Shown in pieces: positions 35,265 to 45,155 of a stretch of 62,759 nucleotides of DNA. Location: positions 1-62,759 of the forward strand of contig JAEUQI010000005.1 of assembly GCA_016789145.1 (NCBI GenBank). Direction: 5' to 3'. This DNA comes from Blastocatellia bacterium. GTDB taxonomy: Bacteria > Acidobacteriota > Blastocatellia > Pyrinomonadales > Pyrinomonadaceae. The translations under genes were made by a program, and so were the position numbers. How positions within the stretch are numbered: position 1 is the first letter of the stretch; every line of letters begins with the position of its first letter. The notes below the pieces were generated by a model. The model saw only the letters and a list, made by a program, of their open reading frames with translations, was not told where the DNA came from and ran no database searches.

Positions 35265-38200
35265 ATGTGCCATTGTTCCAAACCATTCAGGTTTCTTGCG
35301 GCGATGTGCCTTTTGTTAGCGATGTCGATCATCGTGACTGCTCAGGTCACGACCGGCGACATCAACGGAACTGTCGAAGACAGCTCGGGCAAAGTGGTCC
35401 CGGGAGCGACAGTAACGGCAACCAATAATGCAACCAATCGTGCTCGCACGACCACCACAAACGAATCCGGAGATTTCAACATTCCGGGACTGCCTCCAGG
35501 CAATTACACCGTTACTGTTGAAGCGTCGAGTTTCAGCAAATCGGTAACTAAAGACATCGAACTCAACGTCGGTAACACCCGAACGCTGCGTATCGAAATG
35601 AAAGCGGGACAGATCACTGAGGTAGTTGAGGTCGTCGCTCAGGATACACTCGTCGAAACGAGTCGTTCTGACATTGACACCAACGTCAGCCCTAAAGAGA
35701 TCGAGGGCCTGCCGATCATCAACCGTACATTCTCGAATTTGTCGATCGTTGCCCCTGAGGCTCGTCCCGTCGGTAATTTTGACCCGACCAAAACGCGTAT
35801 CGGCACCGTTGCATTCAACGGCGGCGATGGCCGCGGCGTTAACGTAAACGTTGACGGCGGCGACAACAAAGATAACGTCGTTGGCAGCCTTTTGCAGAAT
35901 TTTGCTTACGAATCGATCCAGGAATTTCAGGTATTGCAGCATCGCTGGACGGCAGAACAAGGTCGTGCGGTGGGCGGCATCGTGAACGTCATCACCAAGA
36001 GTGGCGGCAATCAGTTCCGCGGTTCGATCTTTGGAAACTTCCGCGAAGATGCGATGATCACTCGCGATTACTTTGACAAGCAGGCTCTGCGCAACAATCC
36101 GGAATACAACCGCCAGGAATTCGGCGGCAGTATCGGCGGACCGATCATCAAAGACAAGCTGTTCTTTTTCGGAGCCATTGAACGTTTCCGCGAAAGAACT
36201 CAAACGCCGATCTTCAATGGAGCAGTCGCATCACTTCAGGCGATCCCGGGCGTTCAGTTCGTCAACCAGATCCCCAATCCCTACGACGACACGCTTCTGA
36301 CGGTCAAGGTTGACCACAAGATCAATACGAAGCAAAGCATGTTCTATCGCTTCTCGTTCCAAGACAACAGTTCTCCGAACGATCAGGTCGCAAACCCTGC
36401 TCGTACGGATCTGAGTGGCGGTAACGAATCGAAGAATCGATTGTACAGCCTAGCGGTAAACCATACGTTTCAGATCAGACCGACGTTGGTGAATGTTTTC
36501 ACCTATCATTTCCAGGACTTTGTGAACGAGATCCTGCCGAACCCTTCCGGTGTCGGTCTCGCCCTCAACTTCCCGAACGGTGTATCGATCGGTCAGAACG
36601 CGAACACACCGCAGTCCACCATCGAAACCAAGCATCAGTTCCGTAACGACACGACTTGGATCAAAGGTGACCACACGGTGAAGTTTGGTGTTAATTACAT
36701 CAACACGCTGATGGATGGATATTTCTATTTCGGCGTACGTGGCTACAGCTTGACGTTCCGTCTGCCGGCAGATCAGATCATGGCAACAGGTGGATTTAAC
36801 CAGCCTGACCTGCTCCAGTCTCTGACCTACTCAGATGGTGCAAGCTCGCACTTCCAGAAGCTTCATCAGCTCGCGTTCTACGTTCAGGACGACTGGAAAG
36901 CGACTCGTAAATTGACGTTGAATCTTGGACTTCGTTGGGACGCCAACATCGGCAACCTTCCGGCTCAGGATCAAAACCGAACGATGCTCTTGCTCCGCAA
37001 CCTGAATCACCCGATAGCGCGTGGTTTGACTCAAGATCAAGATGCATTGACGCGTACGACACCGAGCTGGACCGAATTCCAGCCGCGAATCGGTTTCGCG
37101 TACGACCCGACCGGCGAAGGCAAGACGGTCATCCGCGGAGGATACGGGATCTTTTATGACCAGATCTTCCAGAACTTGTCGCTGTTCTCGTCCGTTCAGT
37201 CGCAGCCGCAGATCTTTCAGACTGCGATCAACCTGCAGCGTCCGGCCGGCAACCCCGACCCGACATCGCCGCTCTTCAATTTCCGATATGGAACCACTCC
37301 GTTGCCTACCGTGCCGGCAAATGCGGACTACTCGAACCTCTTCACAGGCTCAGTAGGACGTATCAACGACCCGACAGCAACCGAGCCTTACATTCAGAAA
37401 TTCACGCTCGGTTTCCAGCATGAGTTTGGCAAGAATTGGTCAGTATCGGGTGACTTCGTACACACGCTTGGCCTGTTCGAACCGCGATTCCGCAATATGA
37501 ATCCGCTCAATTCGCGCGTTTGTAATCCTGCTTTTGGCGGCAACTCGACGGTTCGCCCTGAGTGCCCACAGGGTGCATCTTCGCGTGTTCTTGGACCTGC
37601 ATTCGTTGCGGCAGGTATGCCTGCTAACCGTCTGGCTCAGATCTTGATGTTCTCGACGAACAATAGGTCGCTGTTTGATAGCTGGACGACTACGTTGAAA
37701 TACCGTTCGAGAAAGTACCTCCTGAACGTGGCTCACGTCATCGCGAGTTCGAGAGCTTGGGGCGGACAGCCTACAGCTTCGTATTCAGGAACAGGTATCG
37801 CCGTCGTTGATGGCGAACAGTTCGCGGAGAACGAATTTGGCCCAACCCGACTCGACGAACGTCATCGCATCGTTATCAGCGGCGTGATGAATTTACCGTG
37901 GGATATTCAGCTGGCTCCGGTTCTTCAGTTCGCGACCGCTCGTCCGTTCTCGCCGATCCTCGGATACGACGTGAATGGTGATGGTCTCGCTGCTATCGAC
38001 CGACTTTGTCAAGGTGTCACACCGTTACAGGTGTTCCAAGTCCGTACCAGCCTGGCTGCCGTACAGGCTCTGAATCCGTTCGGTTGTACACAGTCGCGTG
38101 TCAATAGCCAACGCAAAGGCTTTGTGATCGTCAATGGTCAGGCAGAAGAACGAAGTGGAAACTTCTTCAATACCGACCTTCGCGTTACAAAGAATTTCAG

Positions 38201-38414
38201 CTTTGGCGACAGGTTCAAGCTTTCGACCTTTGTCGATTTCTTCAATCTGTTTGACTCAACGAACCTCGCGTGGGGATCGCGAACCGGATTTTCTACAACG
38301 CCGGGCTCGGGAACCTCGACGTTCATGTTGCCGCAGTCACTCTACGGCCCTGGTTTTGGACCACCGATCGGTCGCCCGTTCACGGCACAACTCGGTGCTA
38401 GATTCACGTTCTAG
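35265..38414 (+). CDS. Oar-like TonB-dependent outer-membrane receptor
   Basis: Protein of 1049 aa with AGGAGG upstream. Signal peptide to about TAQVT, then a carboxypeptidase-regulatory-like beta-sandwich (about 28-115: TTGDINGTVEDSSGKVVPGATVTATN, FNIPGLPPGNYTVTVEA). A plug domain (about 125-240, with WTAEQGRAVGGIVNVITKSGGNQFRG) and a long beta-barrel ending in F (LGARFTF) follow. These receptors import large substrates or act in adhesion; they are highly expanded in Acidobacteriota. The substrate is not predictable. It is followed by a terminator. Confidence 0.9.
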   Translation: MCHCSKPFRFLAAMCLLLAMSIIVTAQVTTGDINGTVEDSSGKVVPGATVTATNNATNRARTTTTNESGDFNIPGLPPGNYTVTVEASSFSKSVTKDIELNVGNTRTLRIEMKAGQITEVVEVVAQDTLVETSRSDIDTNVSPKEIEGLPIINRTFSNLSIVAPEARPVGNFDPTKTRIGTVAFNGGDGRGVNVNVDGGDNKDNVVGSLLQNFAYESIQEFQVLQHRWTAEQGRAVGGIVNVITKSGGNQFRGSIFGNFREDAMITRDYFDKQALRNNPEYNRQEFGGSIGGPIIKDKLFFFGAIERFRERTQTPIFNGAVASLQAIPGVQFVNQIPNPYDDTLLTVKVDHKINTKQSMFYRFSFQDNSSPNDQVANPARTDLSGGNESKNRLYSLAVNHTFQIRPTLVNVFTYHFQDFVNEILPNPSGVGLALNFPNGVSIGQNANTPQSTIETKHQFRNDTTWIKGDHTVKFGVNYINTLMDGYFYFGVRGYSLTFRLPADQIMATGGFNQPDLLQSLTYSDGASSHFQKLHQLAFYVQDDWKATRKLTLNLGLRWDANIGNLPAQDQNRTMLLLRNLNHPIARGLTQDQDALTRTTPSWTEFQPRIGFAYDPTGEGKTVIRGGYGIFYDQIFQNLSLFSSVQSQPQIFQTAINLQRPAGNPDPTSPLFNFRYGTTPLPTVPANADYSNLFTGSVGRINDPTATEPYIQKFTLGFQHEFGKNWSVSGDFVHTLGLFEPRFRNMNPLNSRVCNPAFGGNSTVRPECPQGASSRVLGPAFVAAGMPANRLAQILMFSTNNRSLFDSWTTTLKYRSRKYLLNVAHVIASSRAWGGQPTASYSGTGIAVVDGEQFAENEFGPTRLDERHRIVISGVMNLPWDIQLAPVLQFATARPFSPILGYDVNGDGLAAIDRLCQGVTPLQVFQVRTSLAAVQALNPFGCTQSRVNSQRKGFVIVNGQAEERSGNFFNTDLRVTKNFSFGDRFKLSTFVDFFNLFDSTNLAWGSRTGFSTTPGSGTSTFMLPQSLYGPGFGPPIGRPFTAQLGARFTF

Positions 38415-38437
38415 TTCGCTAGGATCTGAAATGAAAC

Positions 38438-38466
38438 GAGCCGTCATTCAATTGGCGGCTCTTTTT
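38438..38466 (+). terminator. Rho-independent terminator after the Oar-like gene
   Basis: Stem GAGCCG/CGGCTC with a 12-nt loop followed by TTTTTCTG, 24 nt past the stop. Confidence 0.85.
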
Positions 38467-38631
38467 CTGTTTCGTCATCATCGGCTTCCGGATCAAAATC
38501 TTCGTAACCATGGGCATCATCGTAATAGTACGAGCGTTTTTCGACCGTTTCGTCGCATTCAAGTTTCTCCTTCGGCTCTTCGCACATAAATCATTTATAA
38601 TGCTCAAAACGGAGCTACACAACTAACGAAT

Positions 38632-39459
38632 ATGAGATCACGAGTTTTATCGATCGTAATCGCATTCTTGTTCGCAGCGAACATCAATGCTCAGCAGGCG
38701 GCAAAGGCTGATTCGGAATATCAGATCGGTGCGACGCTTTATATGCAGAAAGCCGCCGAATATCGAGCACTTGCTTATCAAGCATTCAACCTCGCTCGCT
38801 GGCAGTTAGATGCCGACCTTGATAAGAAGAATGTCAAGAAACTTCCAAAAGCCGAACGCAGCAGACCTCGAGCGATCGTTGTGGATATTGACGAGACCGT
38901 CCTCGACAATTCACCGGCACAGGCAGAGCAGATCACGAAGAACATTCCGTTCAACCTCAATGATTGGTACCGCTGGGGCGAGATGCGAAAGGCTAAGGCG
39001 ATTCCCGGCTCGGTCGAATTCTTGAATTACGCTGTTTCAAAAGGCATCAAAGTGTTCTACGTCTCGAACCGCGATGAGGTCCAGAAACAAGCGACGATGG
39101 ACAATCTAAAAAGAGCAGGCTTTACCGACATCGGAACTGAAAACGTCTTGCTTCGGCAAAAAGACGACAAGGGAAACAGTATCTCGACCAAAACTCCCCG
39201 ACGCGATTTCGTTGGTGAGAAATATCGGATAGTTTTCCTGATAGGCGATAACCTAGATGACTTTTCTGACGTATTTGAACGTAAAAGCGTCGCAGATCGC
39301 TTCGCGGAAACTGATAAAACTAAAGCAGATTGGGGCAAACGCTGGCTCGTCCTTCCAAACGCCATGTACGGCACTTGGGAAAACGCCATCTACGAATACG
39401 GCCGCCTAACCGACGAGCAAAAGGAAGTAATGCGAGCAAAGGCACTGGAATTGCCGTAG
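38632..39459 (+). CDS. HAD-superfamily acid phosphatase / e(P4)-type 5'-nucleotidase
   Basis: Protein of 275 aa. Signal peptide cleaved by signal peptidase I near INAQQ; there is no lipobox Cys, unlike Haemophilus e(P4). Catalytic DIDET (Asp85, Asp87) in AIVVDIDETVLDNSPAQ, VSNRDE as motif II, and IGDNLDDFSD as motif IV. It should release phosphate from nucleotides or other monoesters in the periplasm. It precedes the S9 peptidase by 55 nt, a gap that contains a GAACCG/CGGTTC hairpin repeat. Confidence 0.87.
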   Translation: MRSRVLSIVIAFLFAANINAQQAAKADSEYQIGATLYMQKAAEYRALAYQAFNLARWQLDADLDKKNVKKLPKAERSRPRAIVVDIDETVLDNSPAQAEQITKNIPFNLNDWYRWGEMRKAKAIPGSVEFLNYAVSKGIKVFYVSNRDEVQKQATMDNLKRAGFTDIGTENVLLRQKDDKGNSISTKTPRRDFVGEKYRIVFLIGDNLDDFSDVFERKSVADRFAETDKTKADWGKRWLVLPNAMYGTWENAIYEYGRLTDEQKEVMRAKALELP

Positions 39460-39462
39460 TCA

Positions 39463-39492
39463 GAACCGCCTGCGTCAGCGGGCGGCCGGTTC
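39463..39492. repeat. hairpin repeat between phosphatase and peptidase genes
   Basis: GAACCG and CGGTTC arms enclosing CCTGCGTCAGCGGGCGG, an inner GC-rich hairpin of REP-like design, with no T tract. Might attenuate or stabilise a phosphatase-peptidase transcript. Confidence 0.4.
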
Positions 39493-39514
39493 GCTATAAG
39501 ATCGAAACTCAGTT

Positions 39515-42208
39515 ATGAAACGCACAGTAGTTAAGAACCTTTACGTGGCGATCATCGCCGTTGCTCTCTCATCAATCGCTTACTCACAAAACCTCACCGT
39601 CCGCGAGATCATGGCGGAGCCTTCGATCGCGGGGCAGCGGGTTGAGGGCGAGAAGCTGTCGCCTGATGGACAGAAGGTCATTTTCCTTTGGAATGCTGAG
39701 GGCAAATTGCCGCGTGACCTATATATGGTCGATGCGAATGGCGGCGTGCCGCAGATCATTTTGCGGCTCAGCGATCTGCCACCGGTACCGCCGCGGCCTG
39801 AGCGTGAGAACAAGCTCGATTACGGGCTGAACACTCGCGATGAGTTTGTTCGTGCGAGAGAAAATGCACTCGGCAATTTCGAATGGTCTCCTGATTCGAA
39901 GCGGTTGTTGTTTACTCAAAGCGGCGATCTTTTTGTGATGACTCTAGGCTATGGCTCGCCGTATACCGAACAAAAGTGGAAGAACCTTGAGTCCGCAATG
40001 CAGCGTCGAGCAGACCTCTCAATTAACTTAGTTCAAGCTATGAAGGATCTCGGATCTCAGGAGAATGAGATCATGGGAAAAGTCACTGATACGCGATCGC
40101 GCCTTATGGACGCCATTTCTGCGAAACCAAATGGAACTGAAGGACAAAGGTCTCAGAATCAAAAGGCGGCGATTGCAACAGCGAACAAGAGTTTCTCTGA
40201 CGCCCTTCGAGAGCTGGCTAAGCTCAATGAGCTATACCCGAAGCTTAGATCGAGTGAACGGTTCCAACGTCTACTCGACGAGATAGCAGGCACGGAGAAT
40301 CGAATTAATGTCGCTCAAATGGATTACGATGACACCATTAACAAAGTTAAGCGTTACACAAAGACGCAGTCGCCTGAATTTGGAGCACGATTCATCGACA
40401 GAGATCGCATAATTTATCAGCAGAGCGGCAACTTCTTTGTTCTCAACATTTCCGATGCAACGGTTACGCAGCTAACCAGAGAAGCAGATCCAACGAGATT
40501 CATCTCGGTCGGTGGTGGCGTTGTGTCGAAAGACGGCAAGATGGTCGCCTACACGGTGTCGGATTCGTCGAAGTTCCGGCCGCTGATCGTGCCGAATTAT
40601 CAAGGTGAATTCACTGAAGCTCCGACGTTTCGGCGTGGTTGGTCAGAGCAGAAGCTGTTCGTAACCGCGACTGATGGCAGTCGCGACACGCCGTTTGAGA
40701 TCAAGTTGCCGAAGCAAGAAGGCGTCGGCAATTTCCGTCAGATCAAATGGGCCGCGGACAGCCGCAGCCTCATCGTCGATCGCGTTGACAAGGACACAAA
40801 GCGGCGACAACTGTTCTACGTTTACAACGCCGCAAGCAAAGACGAATCGATCATCACAGTCGATGACGACACCGACCCGAAATGGCAGGCTCCGAAATCT
40901 GCGATCTTCGAACCGCACCCGACCGATCCGTTTCAGTTGTTTTTCTGTTCCGAGAAAAGCGGCTTTAATCATTTCTACCTTGCAAAACTCGAAACACAAA
41001 CCAGAGAAGGCGATACGGTTAATGGCACTCGCGTTCTTCCACCGACAATATCCGTCACAGGAAATGCGAAGGTTAAGCAAATCACGACCGGCAACTGGCA
41101 AGCCGAATGGGCGAAATGGACGCCAGACGGCAAGAATATCGTGTTTATCTCGACCGAAGGCAACACAGCTCAACGTAGATTTTTCCATTACGATATGGAG
41201 AAACAACTGCATTTCGAACTCGGGAGCGTCGGCGATGGAATGATCACGAATCCGCAGATCGCTGAGCAAGGCGAGCAGCCGACACTTATTTTTGGCTTCT
41301 CGAAATGGAATGCTCCCGAAGAGTTGTATTCGATGCCTGCGTGCTTCAACTGTCGCGGTATAAAAGGCTCGGTTCAGCTCTCGCGAACGACGCCTGACGC
41401 TTTCCTAAAGCGTAAATGGAGCGACGCCAAATTCATCGACATTCCAACCCGTGACGGCAAGGTCATCAAGTCAAAGATTTATCTTCCCGCCGGCCACGAC
41501 GCGAAGAAAAAGTATCCGATGGCGATCTTCGTCCACGGTGCGGGCTATCTGCAGAACACGATCAACGGCTGGAACAACTACTACCGCGAGTTCATGTTCA
41601 ACCAGATGCTGACCCAGAAGGGTTACGTCGTGCTAGACATCGATTTTCGCGGGTCGGCGGGCTACGGACGCGATTGGCGAACCGACGTTTACGATTTTCT
41701 GGGCGGCAAAGACTTTGACGACCATATCGATGCTATAGATCATATGGTCAAAAGTTACGGCGTGGATCAAAAACGCATCGGCGTTTACGGCGGTAGCTAT
41801 GGCGGATTTATGGCAGGAATGCTCGCCATGCGTGCCCCGGAGCGTATCGCAGCAGCAGCGGCTCTGCGGCCTGTATTCGATTGGAAAAACTACTACGCTT
41901 CGTCACCAGGCTACACGGCACAACGCCTTGGTTTCCCTGATAAAAACCCCGAAGCGTACAAACGTTCATCGCCGATCGCCTACGCAGACAAACTCGAACG
42001 CCCGCTGCTCATCCTTCACGGAATGGCAGACGACAACGTACATGTTCAGGACAGCGTTCAACTTGTTGAAAAGCTGATTCGCCTTGGCAAAACGCAGTAC
42101 TTTGACATTATGTTCTATCCGAGCGAAAACCACGGCTTCGTCCGCCCCGAAAGCTGGGCTGATGAATACGAAAGGATCTTTGCTCTTTTTGAGAAACACC
42201 TCAAATAA
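39515..42208 (+). CDS. S9 prolyl-oligopeptidase-family peptidase with embedded LemA-like domain
   Basis: Protein of 897 aa with a signal peptide (cleavage near IAYSQN). The N-terminal beta-propeller has TolB/WD-like strands (FEWSPDSKRLLFTQSGDLFVM; WTPDGKNIVFISTEG). The C-terminal alpha/beta hydrolase has the nucleophile GVYGGSYGGFMAG, acid MADDNVHVQD and ENHGF. At about residues 153-288 (nt 39971-40378) the propeller is interrupted by a helical segment resembling LemA: RRADLSINLVQAMKDLGSQE, LNELYPKLRSSERFQRLLDE, and TENRINVAQMDYDDTINKV. The normal propeller resumes at PEFGARFIDRDRIIY. Likely a periplasmic peptidase; the insert is discussed under findings. Confidence 0.88.
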   Translation: MKRTVVKNLYVAIIAVALSSIAYSQNLTVREIMAEPSIAGQRVEGEKLSPDGQKVIFLWNAEGKLPRDLYMVDANGGVPQIILRLSDLPPVPPRPERENKLDYGLNTRDEFVRARENALGNFEWSPDSKRLLFTQSGDLFVMTLGYGSPYTEQKWKNLESAMQRRADLSINLVQAMKDLGSQENEIMGKVTDTRSRLMDAISAKPNGTEGQRSQNQKAAIATANKSFSDALRELAKLNELYPKLRSSERFQRLLDEIAGTENRINVAQMDYDDTINKVKRYTKTQSPEFGARFIDRDRIIYQQSGNFFVLNISDATVTQLTREADPTRFISVGGGVVSKDGKMVAYTVSDSSKFRPLIVPNYQGEFTEAPTFRRGWSEQKLFVTATDGSRDTPFEIKLPKQEGVGNFRQIKWAADSRSLIVDRVDKDTKRRQLFYVYNAASKDESIITVDDDTDPKWQAPKSAIFEPHPTDPFQLFFCSEKSGFNHFYLAKLETQTREGDTVNGTRVLPPTISVTGNAKVKQITTGNWQAEWAKWTPDGKNIVFISTEGNTAQRRFFHYDMEKQLHFELGSVGDGMITNPQIAEQGEQPTLIFGFSKWNAPEELYSMPACFNCRGIKGSVQLSRTTPDAFLKRKWSDAKFIDIPTRDGKVIKSKIYLPAGHDAKKKYPMAIFVHGAGYLQNTINGWNNYYREFMFNQMLTQKGYVVLDIDFRGSAGYGRDWRTDVYDFLGGKDFDDHIDAIDHMVKSYGVDQKRIGVYGGSYGGFMAGMLAMRAPERIAAAAALRPVFDWKNYYASSPGYTAQRLGFPDKNPEAYKRSSPIAYADKLERPLLILHGMADDNVHVQDSVQLVEKLIRLGKTQYFDIMFYPSENHGFVRPESWADEYERIFALFEKHLK

Positions 42209-42407
42209 CGGAAAAGCTCGACTCCCACACATTTTCGAAGTCTCGACGTCACGGATAGTCCATAAGCCGTTTATCGACAATTATTTCCAATTGCCGCTCG
42301 AGGTTTTGATAGCGAGATCACGCTTGCAAAAGAATTGCCGCTAACAGTTTTGGCAAACAGGCCGAACAGCTTGTTTAGTCACGAACGATTATCTATCATT
42401 TAGCCAA

Positions 42408-45155
42408 ATGAAACGCGTATTTTTGATCGATGCGATGTCGCACATTTTTCGTGCGTTCTTTGCTCCAATGGGCATGCGGCAGGAGCCGATGCACAACAGC
42501 AAGGGCCAAGTGACTCAGGCTGTGTTCGTGTTCACGAACATGCTGCGCAAGCTGATAAACGACGAAAAGCCCGACTACATCGCGGCGGTTTGGGACACAG
42601 CGGCACCGACCTTTCGGCACGATTCGTTCGAGGCCTACAAAGCAAATCGCGAAGCGATGCCTGACGATCTTGCGTCTCAATTGCCTTACATTATCCGTGT
42701 TTGCGAAGCGTTCAACGTGCCGATCCTAAAGATGGACGGCTATGAAGCCGATGATATTATCGGCACCGTCTCGAAACAATGCATCGAGAAAAAGATGCAA
42801 GCCGTAATCGTTTCTAACGACAAAGACTTGTGCCAACTCGTCACGGATCCATACGTCGTTGCGATGCGGCAAAATTCGCAAAATCTCAAACGCAAGGTTC
42901 CGGTGCCGCCGATCGAATGGTGCGACGAGGCCTGGGTCAAGAACAAATTTGGTGTACCGCCCGACAAGATCATCGACCTGCTCGGCCTGATGGGCGATGC
43001 CGTCGACAACATTCCGGGAGCTCCCGGCATCGGCGAAAAAGGTGCTTTGAAACTCGTTCTCGAGTACGGCTCAGCACTCGGTGCGATGGAACGAGCCGCC
43101 GAGATATCGCACAAGACTTATCGCGAGAGCCTGCAGAACAATCAAGAGATCATCAAACAATCGCTTGAGCTGGCGACCGTGCATTGTGAGGTTCCGATCG
43201 AGGTCGATATCGAGTCACTACGGACGCAAGGGCCTGATCGGCAAAAGGCATACGAGCTATTCCGCGAGCTTGAGTTCAAGACACTTACGAAGGAGTTCGC
43301 AGGCCCCGGCATGATCGATATGCCAACACATACAGGTGAACCGGTCGCTGAAACGAGTGGCAGTCTATTTGACTCGCAGCCTGCAACTGTTGCAACCGCT
43401 GGCACTTACGCCGTTATAAACGATCGGCCCGCACTAGATAAACTCGTTCGCCGCATATTCGAAGCCGAACGTTTCAGTTACCTGGTCAACGATTCCAACT
43501 CGAACGAGAAAGCGAGCTGCTACGGCAAACCGGCACCGCTCGGGATCGGAATTGGCATCGGGAACGGCGAGGCATATTACATCGATTTCGAGAATTTCGA
43601 CGGCGACAAAGAGCGTGGATATCGCCCGATCAAGGACATTCTTGAGAATCCGTATCTCGCAAAAACCGCCTACGACGCGAAACGTCAACTCGGTTCCCTG
43701 CTAGCGATCGGCGCTCGTCCGGTGAAGATCAAGGACGATATCTTGATCGGTGCCTACTTGCTCGAATCGACACGCTCAACTTATCCGATCGCGTTCTTGG
43801 CTCAGATCTACGCCGATACTGATGCAGCATTCTCGGTTCCCGAAGGATGGTCTGAGGCAGCATTTCGTTGTGCCGAAAATGCAGATTTTGTAGATCGACT
43901 AGCGCCCTTGATCAGAACGAAACTTCGAGAAAGCAGCATCGAAAATCTGTATGACGAGATCGAAATGCCTACGATCGAAGTTCTAGCTGACATCGAACTC
44001 GTCGGAATGAAGGTCGATGGTCCAAGCCTCGTAAAATTCTCAGCGACGATCCAGAAAGACCTTGCTGCGTTGAGCAAAAAGATATTCGCCATTGCCGGAC
44101 GCGAGTTCAATATCGGTTCGCCTAAGCAGGTCGGCGAGATATTTGGCGAGCTGAACATCGAAACCGGCCGCAAAACCGCGACCGGCCAGGTCTCGACAAG
44201 TCACGACGTACTCGTCGAGCTTGCCGAAACATACGAGATCGCACAGCACATCATCGACTATCGCGAGATGGACAAACTGCGTGCGACATATGCCGACGCG
44301 TTGCCGCGAATGATCGCTGACGACGGCAGAATTCACGGCGCGTTGAACCAAACTGTCGCCGCAACCGGACGTTTGTCATCGACCGAGCCGAACCTACAGA
44401 ATATTCCGGTTCGCACCGAACTTGGCCAAGAGATACGTCGGGCGTTCATTCCTGAGAAAGGCAACAAGCTGATCTCGGCAGACTATTCGCAGTTGGAATT
44501 GCGAATCCTGGCACACATTACGCAGGACGAACGAATGCTGGAGGCATACAAGAACAACGAGGACATCCACGCCCAAACCGCTCGTCTTGTCTTTGGTGCA
44601 ACCGACGAAAAAGACCTCAAAGAAAAGCGCCGCCTCGCCAAGATCGTCAATTTCGGCATCGCCTACGCAGTCGAGGCATTCGGCCTGTCAACTCGCGTTG
44701 GCATAAGCAAAGCCGAGGCAAAGCAAGTGATCGCCGACTACTTCGCGACCTATAAAGGCATTCGGGCTTATATGGATCGTATTCCTGAAGAAGCTCGAAG
44801 ACAGGGCTACATCGCGTCGCTATTTGGCCGACGCCGTTACTTCGCGTCGATTAACGACCGAAACTTCGCGGTTCGCTCGCGTGCCGAGCGCGAGGCGATA
44901 AACATGCCGATCCAAGGCACCGCGAGCGACATAGTCAAGATCGCCATGATCCGCGTCGCCGACGCCCTGAAACGCGAGGGCTTTGCGACAAAGATGATAA
45001 TGCAGGTTCACGACGAACTTCTGTTCGAAGCACCTGAAGCCGAGATCGATGCCGTCTCTGCCATCATCAAACGCGAAATGGAAGCATCAGCAACGCTCGA
45101 CGTCCCGCTAGTAGTAGAGATCGGCGTTGGCGATAATTGGATGAATGCGAAATAG
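42408..45155 (+). CDS. polA: DNA polymerase I, proofreading site apparently lost
   Basis: Protein of 915 aa. The 5'-3' exonuclease (1-~290: LIDAMSHIFRAFFA, MDGYEADDIIGT, GLMGDAVDNIPGAPGIGEKGA) and polymerase domains are complete. Motif A is ADYSQLELRILAHI and motif C is MQVHDELLFEAPE. In the middle domain the DxE pair is replaced (SYLVNDSNSN) and the last acidic motif is not visible (FRCAENADF), so 3'-5' proofreading is probably absent, as in Taq. In the O helix, RRLAKIVNFGIAYAVEAFG has Ala where the usual motif has Tyr-Gly. It overlaps the PPOX gene by 11 nt. Confidence 0.93.
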   Translation: MKRVFLIDAMSHIFRAFFAPMGMRQEPMHNSKGQVTQAVFVFTNMLRKLINDEKPDYIAAVWDTAAPTFRHDSFEAYKANREAMPDDLASQLPYIIRVCEAFNVPILKMDGYEADDIIGTVSKQCIEKKMQAVIVSNDKDLCQLVTDPYVVAMRQNSQNLKRKVPVPPIEWCDEAWVKNKFGVPPDKIIDLLGLMGDAVDNIPGAPGIGEKGALKLVLEYGSALGAMERAAEISHKTYRESLQNNQEIIKQSLELATVHCEVPIEVDIESLRTQGPDRQKAYELFRELEFKTLTKEFAGPGMIDMPTHTGEPVAETSGSLFDSQPATVATAGTYAVINDRPALDKLVRRIFEAERFSYLVNDSNSNEKASCYGKPAPLGIGIGIGNGEAYYIDFENFDGDKERGYRPIKDILENPYLAKTAYDAKRQLGSLLAIGARPVKIKDDILIGAYLLESTRSTYPIAFLAQIYADTDAAFSVPEGWSEAAFRCAENADFVDRLAPLIRTKLRESSIENLYDEIEMPTIEVLADIELVGMKVDGPSLVKFSATIQKDLAALSKKIFAIAGREFNIGSPKQVGEIFGELNIETGRKTATGQVSTSHDVLVELAETYEIAQHIIDYREMDKLRATYADALPRMIADDGRIHGALNQTVAATGRLSSTEPNLQNIPVRTELGQEIRRAFIPEKGNKLISADYSQLELRILAHITQDERMLEAYKNNEDIHAQTARLVFGATDEKDLKEKRRLAKIVNFGIAYAVEAFGLSTRVGISKAEAKQVIADYFATYKGIRAYMDRIPEEARRQGYIASLFGRRRYFASINDRNFAVRSRAEREAINMPIQGTASDIVKIAMIRVADALKREGFATKMIMQVHDELLFEAPEAEIDAVSAIIKREMEASATLDVPLVVEIGVGDNWMNAK

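Noticed and set aside
39971..40378. intein in the S9 peptidase
   Set aside because: No Cys/Ser at the N junction or His-Asn at the C junction, and the segment is a charged helical bundle of LemA type.
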